Notes: a model not told the origin generated them from the sequence alone. Numbered from the stretch's first letter, positions 53,790 to 64,000 are shown. The stretch: 64,000 bases of DNA from Symbiodinium natans (GCA_905221605.1 CAJNDS010001802.1:339501-403500); one strand, 5' to 3'. A program made the numbers and translations.

Positions 53790-55055
53790 GAGCTGCTTGG
53801 AGAAAATGAGAAGATGTGGATGCAGGTGTCGATGCTTGCCATACGACGCCTGAACATCAACACATCCCCCTTTTTAATGTCTGAATTCGGTGCCAAAACC
53901 ACGTTTCCGAGCTTCGGCTTGTTTCAAGATTGGGAGCTCGGCCGCCCCCCGTGAGCGGCCGGCCTCCTTGGCGTGTGGCCTGTGGCCGCTTTCTGCCTCT
54001 GCGCAGCGCCGCCGTTTCAAGTGGTTTTTGAAGCTCGGCCCGGCTACGGCCATGGCCTCCAGTCACCTGCAACTGTGTGTTCGAGGTCTGTATACCCCAC
54101 TACCAGTAGCACTATTATATGTGAAGTGCCCCGAAGCCTTCCGGATGCAGGTGCTGTGCACATCTTTGCACCCTGCAGCAGTGCATGCAGGCATTGCCTG
54201 TCTCGCGCCTGCTGCTTTTGCGCCACAGTATTTGATTCATAAACTCCAGCCGTAGGCGCTCGCAACGAGCAAAAGGCCATGAGTGAAGACGTTCGTCCAT
54301 GCACTGCTGGAACCTGACCAAACTTAGTGAGAATCTCTTCGGCCCTTTACTAACATACAAGTTTCCTCCTTGCCATAGCCGCAGCTGCAGCCTTAATGGC
54401 TGCAGCCTTAATGGCTGTGTTTTGGTGGCTCGTCTCGTGACTTGGCCCAGGCAGAGGGCTTGGCATTAGGCCACGCCCTCGGCAGCCTGCGGGACGTCGG
54501 CCACTGGCAGCGAGGCAGATGTCGGGTTCTTGTGCAGAAGCTGGCCATGTAGGTTCCGCATCAGCAGAGAAGGTGATGGTGGGAACTCGTGCGCACAGCC
54601 TTGGAGTTTGACCCCTCTGTTCTATTCCGTGCTTGGTCAACACACGTTTCGGGTTTTCGGGGCTAGGGTTGGACACAGTTTCATGTCTTGGAGTCTACGA
54701 CTTTCACGGTTTTGGCTCTTGGCGAGATATTGCCCCTGTTGTGACGCTTGGGTTCAGGCTGCCATTTGGTGCAGGAGCCCGCGTTTGTGCCGTTGTAGGG
54801 GGTGAGGGCTTCGCAGAAGCGGCTTGAGAGGATGATCTGAAACCTGGAAGTGCGTGCCCTTGCGTGCTTCGAGGTGCATGGAGAGCTCCAAGTGGGGTCA
54901 AAAATGGCAAGACATCAGTCGACATGAGTGCTTCTGTCCTTACTTGGGGGTCCTGGGCCCCGAATTCCACCGAAGTCCTGAACCCTAAGCCCCACACCCT
55001 GAACCCTAAACCCTAAACCCCAAACCCTAAACCCTAAACCCCCTGAACCTTGAAG
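53790..55055. other. Region after por without a recognised gene
   Basis: A plus frame of 121 codons at 53890-54255 has no recognisable motif. AATGGCTGCAGCCTT is directly duplicated at 54385-54415. A segment at 54450-54540 (LRDVGHWQRGRCRVLVQK) faintly resembles a PPR repeat, but I do not call it. Confidence 0.45.
54975..55050 (-). repeat. CCCTAAA run before exon 55056-55161
   Basis: Eight or so units, ending next to the AG acceptor of the unassigned exon. Confidence 0.88.
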
Positions 55056-58000
55056 ACCCCTACGCCCTCGAAAAGAAACTCGAGGAGCTGCAGTCCCAGC
55101 GCACCCTCCTGACTGCTGAGGAGCAGTCCACGGCCCCCTGGCATAGCTACCTCTCTTCAGGGTTTAGGGTTTGGGGTTTAGGGTTTAGGGTTCAGGGTCT
55201 AGGGTTCAGGGTTTAGGGTTTAGGGTTCAGGGTTTAGGGTTCAGGGTTGGGGCCTTAGGGTTCAGGATTCAGGGTTTAGGTTGGGTTGAGGGCATAGCGT
55301 CGTTGCAGGGCTAGGACCCATCAGCTGCTATGTGTTTTTTCTTCTGGTGCTGCCTTCGCCTTGTACTCGATAAGATATATTATATGCCCCTTTCAAGAGA
55401 AAGAGGCATCCCTTTTTATATTTTGCATTCCTAGGTTTATTTGGGGCCCAGTAGAGGTTCTTCATGACATCGCACGTCGTGTCTAAGGGTCGGAGGTTGT
55501 CTCGGCGAAGGCGTGCCAGTCATAGACGGATCATACAAGACGCGATCCCAGGGAGCCCAAGATTCCGGCTGTAAGGGGTATACAGGCTGGTTTTAAAATT
55601 CGGACTTCTATATGACTATATGGTTCCATCAAGGTATTTTGGGTTTCTTCCTTAAGGCTGTGCGGGGCATTGGGCTTCCAGGGTACCGGGCCTGACATGT
55701 CAACCGACACAGCAATTGCCCGAACAAGGTCATCTCCATGTACGTGGCTTCGTGAGCACAAGTTCATGACCCCACACTCTGGCGCTTCATTCGCGGATTC
55801 TTCAACATGATGCAGGGGCTGTGAAGATCGTGGCCGTTGCATGCAGCATAAACCCGAAGCCTAAAAATAATGGTTTGCCTCCGTGCCTGTCAGTAGACAT
55901 GTGGCTGCTCGAACAAAGACTTCTGGCAGCAGCCAGTTCTTACTTTGCGGTGGCGTTGCAGCTTGCTTTGCAGCTTCCCACCTTGTGCAGGGGTGCGGTT
56001 TACGGGGTTCAGTCTAAGCTTTTTGGGCTCAGGGAGTTGTAGGGTTGAGGGTTGAGGGTTTAGGCCCAAGCTTTGCCGCCCAGTTTTCCATCTGTGAGAG
56101 ATGCAAGAAAGCCGCCAGTCGGAGCAAAGACAGAAGCCCCGAACCCTTGTTCGCAGGGTGCCAACTTGGAATGGTTGTGGTTTCTCCTATCGCTTAATTC
56201 TAGGATCCCCTCCCCCCCTTCCCCCCCCCCCCCCCCCCCCCAAAATTCTAGGATCCCCTCCCCCCCCCCCCCTACGCGCAAGAAATCGTTGAGGGTGGTT
56301 GAATTATATGCCTGGCGAAAGGTTTAGGGGTTTGAGGTTCAGGCTCAGGTTGGGTTCTCCATCATCTGAGCTTCGCAATGGCTTCGGTTGGGGCGTTTAG
56401 ATGTAAACTTTTGCTTTCGCAGTGAGAAATCCTTCGGGTTTAGGAGGGCTCCAGAACCGACATCGTTGGCGATTCTCCTCGAACCGAACACCACACTTCG
56501 TACACCCGAAGCCACGAAGCAGCAGAAGGGGTCTTCGTGTCGCGCCTGATTTCCTCAAGCCCCGAAGACCCTACATCACAACCCCCAAACCCTAAGCTCC
56601 AGACCCAAAGTCCCAGAGTCCCAGAGTCCCAAAGCCCCTAAACCCTAAACCCTAAACCCTAAACCCTAAACCCTAAACCCCAAGCCCTAAGCCCCAACAA
56701 ACCCCCAAATTCCCCAACCCCAAGCCCTAAGCCCCAACAAACCCCCAACTTCCCCAACCCCAAGCCCTAAGCCCCAACAAACCTCCAAATCCCCCAGCCC
56801 TCAAACCATAGGCTGTGGAGGGCCTAGTCGAGCTCGGTGCCGCCAAGCAGGCCAACAGTCGCCCTGAAGCAGGGTTCAGGGTTTATAGGGCTTTAGGGTA
56901 TACAGAGTTAAGGGTATTAGGGTTCTGGGTTTACGGTTTTAGGGCGAGCTGAGATTGAAGGATTTTCGTGGGGTTTAAGGACTTAGTGGCTTCGTGGTGG
57001 GATTTGGGGGCTTAGTTGTTGCTTTCGGGATTGGACTAATGACCCAGGGTTGCCGAACACCCAGCACAGCACACCCAGAGACATGAGAGACCAAACACCT
57101 TGGAAGCCCAAAAGGGTTTAGGGTTAGGGTTTAGGGTTTAGGGTCTAGGGTCTAGGGTCTAGGGTTTAGGGTTTAGGGTTTAGGGTTTAGGGTATAGGGT
57201 TTAGGGAAACCTGGCACTCGCCCCGGTCCTAAAGGTTTAGCGTTTAGGGTTTAGGGTTTATCAACCTAGAACTGGTTTGGGGCTTCATTGGGGTAGGTTC
57301 GGGTTTCGGGTTTTAGGGTATGGCCGCCCAAGGCTGCCTTAGCACAAAACCCGACACCACACAGGCTTTGCCCAACAGGATCCCCTGAACCTGAAACAAT
57401 ATATATCCCCTAAACCCTGAGCCCTAAACCCTAAACCGTAGAACCTAAGCCCTAAACCCTAAACCCTAAACCCTAAGCCCTAAGCCCTAAGCCCTAAGCC
57501 CTAAGCCCTAAGCCCTAAACCCTAAAAACCCTAAACGTATGCTTCGTGGTGGAAGGCTGCGGTGAGCCTGCACTCGGAGATCAAGTTTGTGTTGTGCGGC
57601 GTCCTTGGTCGAGATCTATTTTCTTTCTCCCTGCTAGACAGACCGCTGAGGTCTCCGTTGTGTCTCGGCGTGGATAAGATTCGCCTGGACCTTGGACTAA
57701 ATTCGTGAGGGAGCTCCAAGAACCATGGGAGCCATGCTTCCCGATGCTGGACATGCGATGGGCAGCAATGCTCATTGCAGGCGAGTGACGAGAGAGCTGC
57801 ACGGCGCGAGGTGGGGGGTTTGCACTGACAGCCCGGCACAGATGTTAACTTGATCCTGTCAGGCGCGCATCTCTGCTTCACGAAGCTTCCAGGAGGGAAA
57901 GCTCCGCCAGACGGCGGGGAACTTAACTATCTGCCATGTACATCCGGTTTTCCAAATCAGGGTCTCTTTTCGTGCTCGAAGTTCTTAAGGCTGCAGCTGC

Positions 58001-61000
58001 TCCAGGGCTTCCCCTCTGTCCCCAATCTAAACTCTGGGCCTCCAAGGGGCCTAGGATTATGGATGTGTAGTACTCCTGTTCTCTTGTTGTTTTGGTTAGG
58101 ATCCTGTGAGATTGACAAACTGCACCCTTGACACGTTTCACTGCAGGCTCACAAACTGGGAAGCCGCATCGAAAAGCTGGGCAGCAAGCGCTTGCCAGCT
58201 GGCCGCAGCTTTCTTGGACGTTCATAGGAGCCATCAGTAGGACGTAGGACCCCGCAGCCCCTGAACCTTTGAGGCCTAATCTCTGAACGCTGAAAGCCCT
58301 CAAGCCCCTGAAGCCCCTGAAGCCCTGAGCCCCAAAGCCTTCAGGCTGCAAGAGGCTTTTCTTCAGCTCGGGCCCCGGTTTTGGATGAATGGTAAGGTCA
58401 AGGTTAAGGCGGTTTCGGCAAGTCTTGGGATGCCTTGCAGAAGTTTAGCGTTTCGGGTTCAGGGGTCAGGACGGTCAGGGGTCAGAGTTTCTTTGGAGTT
58501 TCGGATTGTTTCGCGTTTGAGGGTTTAGGGTGCAATGTGAAAAGCATCTGTTCACACGGCAGCCTTTCCAAGCTGGCCTGCCTGAAGGCCTACTTGGCAA
58601 GAAGACCAAGATTGCCCGAAACACGGAAACCCCAAATCCAAGCATTCCCAACGCCCCTGCAAGCGCCCGAAGGTGGCTCCAACAGGCCCAAGACCAAAGC
58701 GGCTTGAGGAGGCCCACCCATGGGACTTCAGTAGGGATTTTGCAACTCAGCTATCCTCCAGGGTCTCCTGTACTCCTCCACTTCCCAGCCCCCCGGCCTT
58801 CCCAGCCTTACTGAATGCGCGCAGTCATCCTCACACAGATGATCCCTATAGAACCCTCCAGTGACAAGCAAGTTGCTAAGTTCCAGTATTGGCATCCTCT
58901 TAGTCGGCATGGAAATCTGAGTTGGGGAGGGGAGGCAGTGTAGGTTCAGTGATCAGGAGCTAAATGACGTTGAGGGTTTCCGAAATAAGGGGTACCTTAT
59001 TGGGCCCTTGCAAAAAGGACAAGGGTCCCCTTCATTGTGGGTCTAAATTAGGGGTCGCTTGTTTGGATTGGAGAGCTGGGGGGCTTTCGCCGTGGTGCTT
59101 CGCGGGCGTAAGGGGCTTGGGGGTTCGGGGACAGAGCTCCTTCAGGGCACCCCTACGCGGTGCGGAGTATGCATGAGCCTGACAGTCTACGGAAAACCCC
59201 CGAATCAGAAATCAACCCTAAGACCCTCGAACCCGAAAACCTAGGGGCCCTAAGCAATTCCCTGAAAGGAACCTTGTGAGGTTCCTCATACCCGAATTCC
59301 TTGCCAAGACAAACCTTCAACCACCCCAAACCGCGAGCCCTAAACCCTAGACCCCAAACCCTAAACCCGATGTAAACCAACAACAAGTCGAGGAGGAACC
59401 AGCTCCTGGCGGCCTCGGCGGAGCAGGTCTGGGCGATGCGCCGGGACCCGAGCAAGGGGCTTTGGGTTTTTTTGGGGTTCAAGGGTTTGAGGGTTTTGGG
59501 TTGGGATGTTCCCCCCTAAACTAGCAGTGCTTAGTAGGGATTATACTAGGGGGTACTAGAATCCCTGCTAAGGACTGCTAGTATAAGGCGGAACTTCCCG
59601 AGCTTAAGGTTTTTTTGGGTTCAAGGGCTTTGGGTGCTTGCTTTTTTTGAGGGACTGTATGTTTCTGGTGCAGGGCGTTAGACTTTGGTTTAACATAAGA
59701 AGCCCTGAGGGCTTTGTATCGGCAGGGTTGCACTTTGGGTTTCAGGATTTAATTTGGGGCTTGGAGGTTTTGTATAGGGCTGCATAGTTATGGCTCTGGC
59801 GTTTCGCAGTTTGGTCGGCTTAGGATTTCGGTCTTTGACGCTCATATCTCATGATGGGCCTCCTTAAATGAAGCGGACCGTATGCACTCAGGGAAGGGAA
59901 GCCCAGGACCTCTTCATCTTGGGATGTTCTCCCTTATACTGCCAGTCCTTGTAGGGATGATTCTACTAAGGACTGTTAGTATAAGGGGGAACATCCCAAT
60001 CTTCATTCCCCTTCCTGGGTTGTTCACCACCCTGACATCCAATCCGATCTTGTCTGCCACCAGGTCGGCACAATTGCCTATGCCAATGTCTCTCCTCACG
60101 CTAATCATTCATCGTAGAGCTGTCGTCAAGCAACATGCGGGGGTGACCCAGACTCAGGAAGCGCCTTCAGTCATTTTTTGGATCGTCCCCTGATATTCCC
60201 CCAGTGGCTGCGGTGAGAAGGCTCCGTAGAGAAGATTGCGTATTCCATCCTGACACAGACAAAGAGGCCCAATCTGGCAGTGTTGGTGGTCACTTTAATA
60301 AGACATGGTTTAGCACAGCGTCTTATATGACTATTCTTGATCTTACTATTATTAGTATTAGTATCATCATTATTCTAATTAGTATTAGTATGAGTTTTAT
60401 GATTATGATTATTATTCTTCTTCTTGCAGCACTGCTGAGGCTCCGACGCGAAGAGGCGGTCCATGCAGCAGGCGCCCTTGTGAAGGTTGTGACAAGGAAC
60501 TCGTGACAAGGAACTCACGTTGGGCTCTGTGCAGATCGCTTCAAGAGTTGCCAGGCGGAACGCTGGCAACGAGACAACGACAGTATTCTCCTTTACTTCG
60601 TCATGGAACGTCTTGCGCCCAATGTGAGGGCAATGAAATGCCTTGACATGTACAGGCTTAAGGATCTTAAGGACTTAGAGCCGTCTGGGTGTTACGGCAC
60701 AAAGCCCAGAACCGAAGTTATAAGAAATTCGCAAGTCCCTCAACACTCGAAGCCCCCAGACTGAGGCTGGAATGCTTCTGCTGCACAAAGTATGCGACAG
60801 AATGCCCAGGGACTGAGGAGCTTCGGTTGCAATGGCACCCTAAGCATTGGAAACATCATTGCTCTTCGGTCTTGAGCTTTGATATTATTGTTGCAAATGT
60901 TACAACCCTTTGAGCTATTCCGTTTTTGTCGATCCTGAACACTTAACACAGGCACTGAAGTCCTAAACCCCAAAGTACCTGCTCCATCCTAGATCCCCTA

Positions 61001-61374
61001 AACGCCCTAGCCCCGCCGTCCTTCGATTGCTGTGCTTTGCGGCGCGTGAGCCAAGGAAGATGGAGGACTGGCAGCTTGTGTTTCTGAGGCTTCCCTCAGG
61101 TTTTAGGGCTGAGGTTTGCAGCATTTTATTTTGTTTTTGGCGGGGGGTCTCCACCCTCGAAACAGGTTCTACAAGATGCGAGCAGGATGTGGGGGGTGGA
61201 GAGGGATGCCCTGTTGTATGGAGATCATTGTGTTCTCAGCCTCTCGGCCGATTCTCTTCCGCAGCTGCTGCAGCGGTAGACAGGGCGGTCGCTCATGGCA
61301 CGAAGTATGACCCGTATGCAGGATGGGATGCTAGACGATCCGCAAGTCCACCGTTAGACCAAGACGACTCTTGA
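55056..61374 (+). CDS. Unrecognised multi-exon plus-strand gene or genes
   Basis: Clear candidate exons: 55056-55161 (YALEKKLEELQSQRTLLTAE then EQSTAPWHSYLSS, a short coiled-coil-like helix), 56812-56873 (AVEGLVELGAAKQANSRPEA), 58345-58391 (LQEAFLQLGPRFWMN, donor GTAAGG), 59388-59465 (NQLLAASAEQVWAMRRDPSK), 60210-60290 (RRLRREDCVFHPDTDK), 60430-60486 (LRLRREEAVHAAGALVK), about 60554-60650 (AERWQRDNDSILLYFVMERL) and 61265-61374 (AVDRAVAHGTKYDPYAGWDA, TGA stop 61372-61374). Several are bracketed by CCCTAAA upstream and TTTAGGG-like sequence downstream. I recognise no domain. They could be one gene of mostly helical, charged protein or more than one gene. The start is not found. Confidence 0.45.
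55162..55295 (+). repeat. TTTAGGG/TTCAGGG array after exon 55056-55161
   Basis: About 15 heptamers starting at the donor (CTTCAGG|GTTTAGGG), drifting to TTCAGGG. Confidence 0.9.
56210..56272. repeat. Tandem poly-C segments
   Basis: Two poly-C runs, each preceded by ATTCTAGGATCCCCTCC; the 30-nt unit is duplicated. Confidence 0.88.
56638..56805 (-). repeat. CCCTAAA array passing into a 40-bp tandem repeat
   Basis: Pure CCCTAAA units (56638-56680) turn into three copies of a ~40-nt unit built from CCCAAGCCCTAAGCCCCAAC and AAACCCCCAAATTCCCCAAC. The array ends at the acceptor of exon 56812. It shows a longer repeat born from decaying heptamers. Confidence 0.88.
57117..57212 (+). repeat. TTTAGGG array
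   Basis: About 13 units, opening with TTTAGGGTTAGGG and including a TCTAGGG block. It faces the CCCTAAA array at 57405-57537 across about 200 nt, so the two could pair. Confidence 0.9.
57405..57537 (-). repeat. CCCTAAA / CCCTAAG array
   Basis: About 17 heptamers with a homogeneous CCCTAAG block in the middle, opposite in orientation to 57117-57212. A possible exon (TYASWWKAA) starts just after it, near 57537. Confidence 0.9.
58968..59052 (-). mobile_element. Family B element, copy 6 (reverse)
   Basis: GAGGGTTTCCGAAATAAGG, then GGGTACCTTATTGGGCCC, then AAGGGTCCCCTTCATTGTG on the plus strand. Confidence 0.6.
59501..59601. mobile_element. Family C inverted-repeat element, copy 2
   Basis: TTGGGATGTTCCCCCCTAAA at the left, AGGACTGCTAGTATAAGG and GGAACTTCCCGAG at the right. 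It lies in an intron of the unknown gene, about 35 nt after a likely exon. Confidence 0.8.
59919..59999. mobile_element. Family C inverted-repeat element, copy 3
   Basis: TTGGGATGTTCTCCCTTATA plus CTGCCAGTCCTTGTAGGG at the left, AGGACTGTTAGTATAAGG plus GGGAACATCCCAA at the right. The arms pair almost fully, so the whole 81-bp element folds into one hairpin. Confidence 0.85.
60337..60428. repeat. ATT-rich microsatellite ending in a pyrimidine tract
   Basis: TATTAGTATTAGTAT and related units pass into TTCTTCTTCTTGCAG, which is the acceptor of the exon at 60430. Confidence 0.85.
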
Positions 61375-63558
61375 TGAGATCGGTACAAATGCAACGACTT
61401 CCGGACCTTTCAAGCTTCGAAGGGTTTAGGGTTTAAGGGTTCAGGGTGTCGCTATGCGCCATCCTACCGCCCTCGGTCCCGCTTCTGTCGCACAAAGCGA
61501 GAGTCGAGGTTCATCAGCTTCAAAATGCCTAGCCCTTGAGCCCCGAAAACTCTCGGATACCCACCCTTTCCAGAACCCCCCCCCCCCCCGAACACCCAGG
61601 AAGCCAAACCTCCCACACGCCAAGCCTCTTACACGCTGATTCTTCAGCTGTCTTGGGCTCCTTATGATCGCCATGGTCCGCGCCAAGCTACGCCGGTCTG
61701 CGCTGGGCCTGGCCCGGTCCTCCGTTTCCTGCCGCCCCCTGCCTTCTTTTGGGGGATTAGGGGCTGCCGGGGCTTGGGAGCTTTACAGGCTTGACATTGG
61801 GAGCTATGCCCGAGGCCGTTGTTGTTAACTACTGTGAATGTGTGTGACGTTATATGCACAGACATGCAGACATGCTCAAGTATGAAATCGTAGGTACGCA
61901 GGACACGAAAAGACGGACAACCAAGTAAAGCTGGAACCTGCCCCTTCGGTACTGATGTCTTCAGAGTTTTGGAGGGGTTTAGGGCTTAAAGCCCCAAACC
62001 CGAAAGCTGCATATCACCTTTTGACGCTGAGGATCGCAAAGCCTCTGGCGGTGGCGCTTCCACTTGGCGTGTGCAGGCCCAGGGTTCATAGTCAGGGCTT
62101 CGCGCGGGATTGGGCAGGTGCAGGGTTCTAAGATATTTGGGCTTCAGAAAGTTGGGGTTTGCGGTCCAGGACGTAGGGTTACCCCAATTAGGGTTACGGC
62201 TGTGGGTTTCGGGATGTCTGGGTGTTGTGAGGTGGGCCTTCAGGTCTAGAGTCTAGAGTTTGCCGATGGGATGTTTTTTCTGGGTTGAGGCTTTAAAGGC
62301 TTCTGAGTGCGTGGAAGTACCCTATGATAGAGCGGAGAAGCTCTGCCGTTTTTTGTCGCTTGATTTCGGATGTGCCGGGTCGTGGAGGATGAGTTTGCCT
62401 GACTTGATGGACACTATGGCTTCCTGTAACAGGGATTGTAACCTGACACCCTACACCTGTGTGTTCGCCTACAGGGCCTGAGCTTTCCTGTAGGACACTG
62501 AATATTATCGGGCCCATCCAAGCAAGTGGCACCCCGGACCCCGGATCTTGAGACGGCAGGCAGCAAGCAGTGCTGGACCACCTGACAAGAAGTACAGCAA
62601 GGGTCATGATCTTCAGAGCAGCCTGTGTTTTCCCAACGCCTTATAGGGCCCCAAAGCCCCCAAAGCCAGGGAAGTGGGGTTGCGTCCTTGGTTGCGGAAC
62701 AGGCTTTTGCTCCTTCTTGGTGCCCCTACGCTGCTCCGACGGCGCACGAAGGCAAGGCATGGTTGGGAGATCTCGAGGTTCGACGCTAGCAGAGGTAGCC
62801 GCGCCTTGTAATTCGCGGAGGTCAGACCCTTGTTTTAGTATCTGCGCTGTGTGTCATCCTCGTCCTCATCATCGTCCTCAGCGGCTAAGCTGAATTCTGG
62901 TAAGGTAGAACTACACTAAAAGAAGGCATTGAGCATCCATGCCCCCCAGCCACCCTCATTCAAAACCGACATGCCTGGCATGTCAAGCAGGACCTTCTTC
63001 ACAGCAGCTCCGTTTCAGGCGCGAGCCCGAAATCCAGGCTTCTTGGCAACGGAGTATAGGATTGTGCTTGTTGTTAGAGAAGGGTTGGGCAAATAAGGCG
63101 GTAATGAGAGCCTTACGCGGCATAATTGTGAAAGCGGCCCAGTTACTACAGAACATGTCGTCAACCATGCGACCACTGGACTGCCCTGTCTGAGGCTCTG
63201 CGCCCACAGCGCGACGCTTGGTCAACGAAGCAGGCTTCGAGGCCCTGGGCATGAAAGCACGGGCCACCACCCCAAACAAGCTGAGGGTTCGGCTTGGACT
63301 TCCCCACAATCCTTTGATCCCAAGGCCCAATATAGCTTATTCTGCTCACCATGAGCCACAAAGCGTCCCAGATCAAGTGCTCAGCCACCATCTGCGAACT
63401 CCCGGTTCCCAAAAGACCTCCCCGACCTTCAATCCCAGGATTTAGCTTCTTCCCCCAAGACCCTCTTTGGGTGCCTGTGCTAGTAATTAGGGTACCCCCC
63501 CCCCTCCAATTTTGAACCCTCAACCTTGAAGAAACCCCACCACCCTGAAAACTGCCAG
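61375..63558. other. Mostly empty 3' region
   Basis: TTTAGGG-like units near 61422-61450, a C run at 61578-61589, and short open frames without recognised motifs, including a 73-codon plus frame at 62260-62481. I find no gene I can support. Confidence 0.5.
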
Positions 63559-63657
63559 GTGGGTGTCATGATGTCTCCCGAAGAAGCAGACCGACTGGGT
63601 CTCAAACCTTTCGGAGATGGCGGGGCTGAGAACGAGACGTCGCCGTGCCGGGGCTAA
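63559..63657 (+). CDS. Candidate exon, weak thiolase-like segment
   Basis: After ACTGCCAG the frame reads VGVMMSPEEADRLGLKPF and continues to a TAA at 63655-63657. The pattern resembles the segment of thiolases near the end of the N-terminal domain (hydrophobic-MS-E-A-LGLKP). It is one short exon with no catalytic Cys or His visible, so this is a hint only. Confidence 0.25.
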   Translation: MGVMMSPEEADRLGLKPFGDGGAENETSPCRG

Positions 63658-63874
63658 CAGCGGAGTCCAGCCTGTTGGGTTTAGGATTTATCGGGCTTAG
63701 GGCCAGGGGTTTAGGCTATTTGGGTATTTTAGGTTGGTATTTCCAGGGTGTTTTTGGGGGTTTTTGTGGTTTGGGGTTTGCTTTGGGCTTGGAGGGTTTG
63801 GACGTGTCGGGTTCGAGCTTTCTTTAGGGTTTTGAGGCTTCGAAAACCCTCAAACTCTCAACCAACCTGATTCC

Positions 63875-63975
63875 TTGGGATGTTCCCCTTCTACTAACAG
63901 TCCTTAACAGGGATCATAGTACCCCCTTACTATACTCCCCAAAAAAGGGCTGTTGGCAGAAGGGGGAACGTCCCA
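63875..63975. mobile_element. Family C inverted-repeat element, copy 4
   Basis: TTGGGATGTTCCCCTTCTAC plus TAACAGTCCTTAACAGGG at the left, GGGCTGTTGGCAGAAGGG plus GGAACGTCCCAA at the right, with a longer middle. Confidence 0.82.
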
Positions 63976-64000
63976 ACTGCCTCCCGTCAAGCCGAGGCGG

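Noticed and set aside
1-64000. tRNA or rRNA genes
   Set aside because: I saw no T-arm GGTTCGANTCC in a cloverleaf context and no rRNA core sequence while reading. A covariance-model scan was not possible here and could still find one.

Overview
The window looks like nuclear DNA of a dinoflagellate, most likely a Symbiodiniaceae or Suessiales type. The reasons are: genes broken into many small exons of about 25-120 nt; splice donors that appear to be GT, GC or GA; degenerate TTTAGGG/CCCTAAA telomere-like runs scattered through introns; every recognisable gene on the plus strand (unidirectional order); many microsatellites and G or C homopolymer runs; and a gene set typical of the group (PPR proteins, a voltage-gated channel with EF-hands, light-dependent protochlorophyllide reductase). 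Exons were found by eye from conserved protein motifs plus AG acceptors. Exon borders and gene ends are therefore approximate, and most open frames longer than 60 codons are not genes.

Layout. 0.5-6.6 kb: two head-to-tail copies of a secreted GH5 mannanase-like glycosidase with a cysteine-rich tail. Copy 1 lacks its 5' end. Copy 2 has an apparent signal peptide at 2641 and a one-base frameshift near 6338. 7.9-10.4 kb: a pentatricopeptide-repeat (PPR) gene. 11.9-21 kb: a single-domain six-transmembrane voltage-gated cation channel with C-terminal EF-hands. 22-27 kb: a TruA-type tRNA pseudouridine synthase. 30-37 kb: a second, different GH5-like glycosidase, with unassigned exons up to 38.4 kb. 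38.4-46.3 kb: repeats, a large C/G-tract hairpin, and fragments of one or two unrecognised genes. 46.4-51.7 kb: a second PPR gene. 51.95-53.8 kb: light-dependent protochlorophyllide oxidoreductase, the clearest single gene. 55-61.4 kb: unassigned exons of an unknown gene or genes. The last 2.5 kb is mostly empty.

The genes do not form an operon or one pathway. They are separate plus-strand units, probably each matured by spliced-leader trans-splicing; pyrimidine-AG sites lie just before the likely start codons of four genes or copies. PPR proteins and TruA act in organelle or tRNA maturation, POR makes chlorophyllide in the plastid, the GH5 enzymes act on beta-glycans, and the channel acts at a membrane.

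The most interesting structure is in the introns and repeats. Telomere-like runs have a polarity: TTTAGGG-like just after donors and CCCTAAA-like just before acceptors, so the two ends of one intron can be reverse-complementary. There are also three short repeat families: a ~80-100 bp terminal-inverted-repeat element, a ~75-100 bp element with GTTTACGA / CGGAAACCC ends, and a ~45 bp module attached to long G runs.
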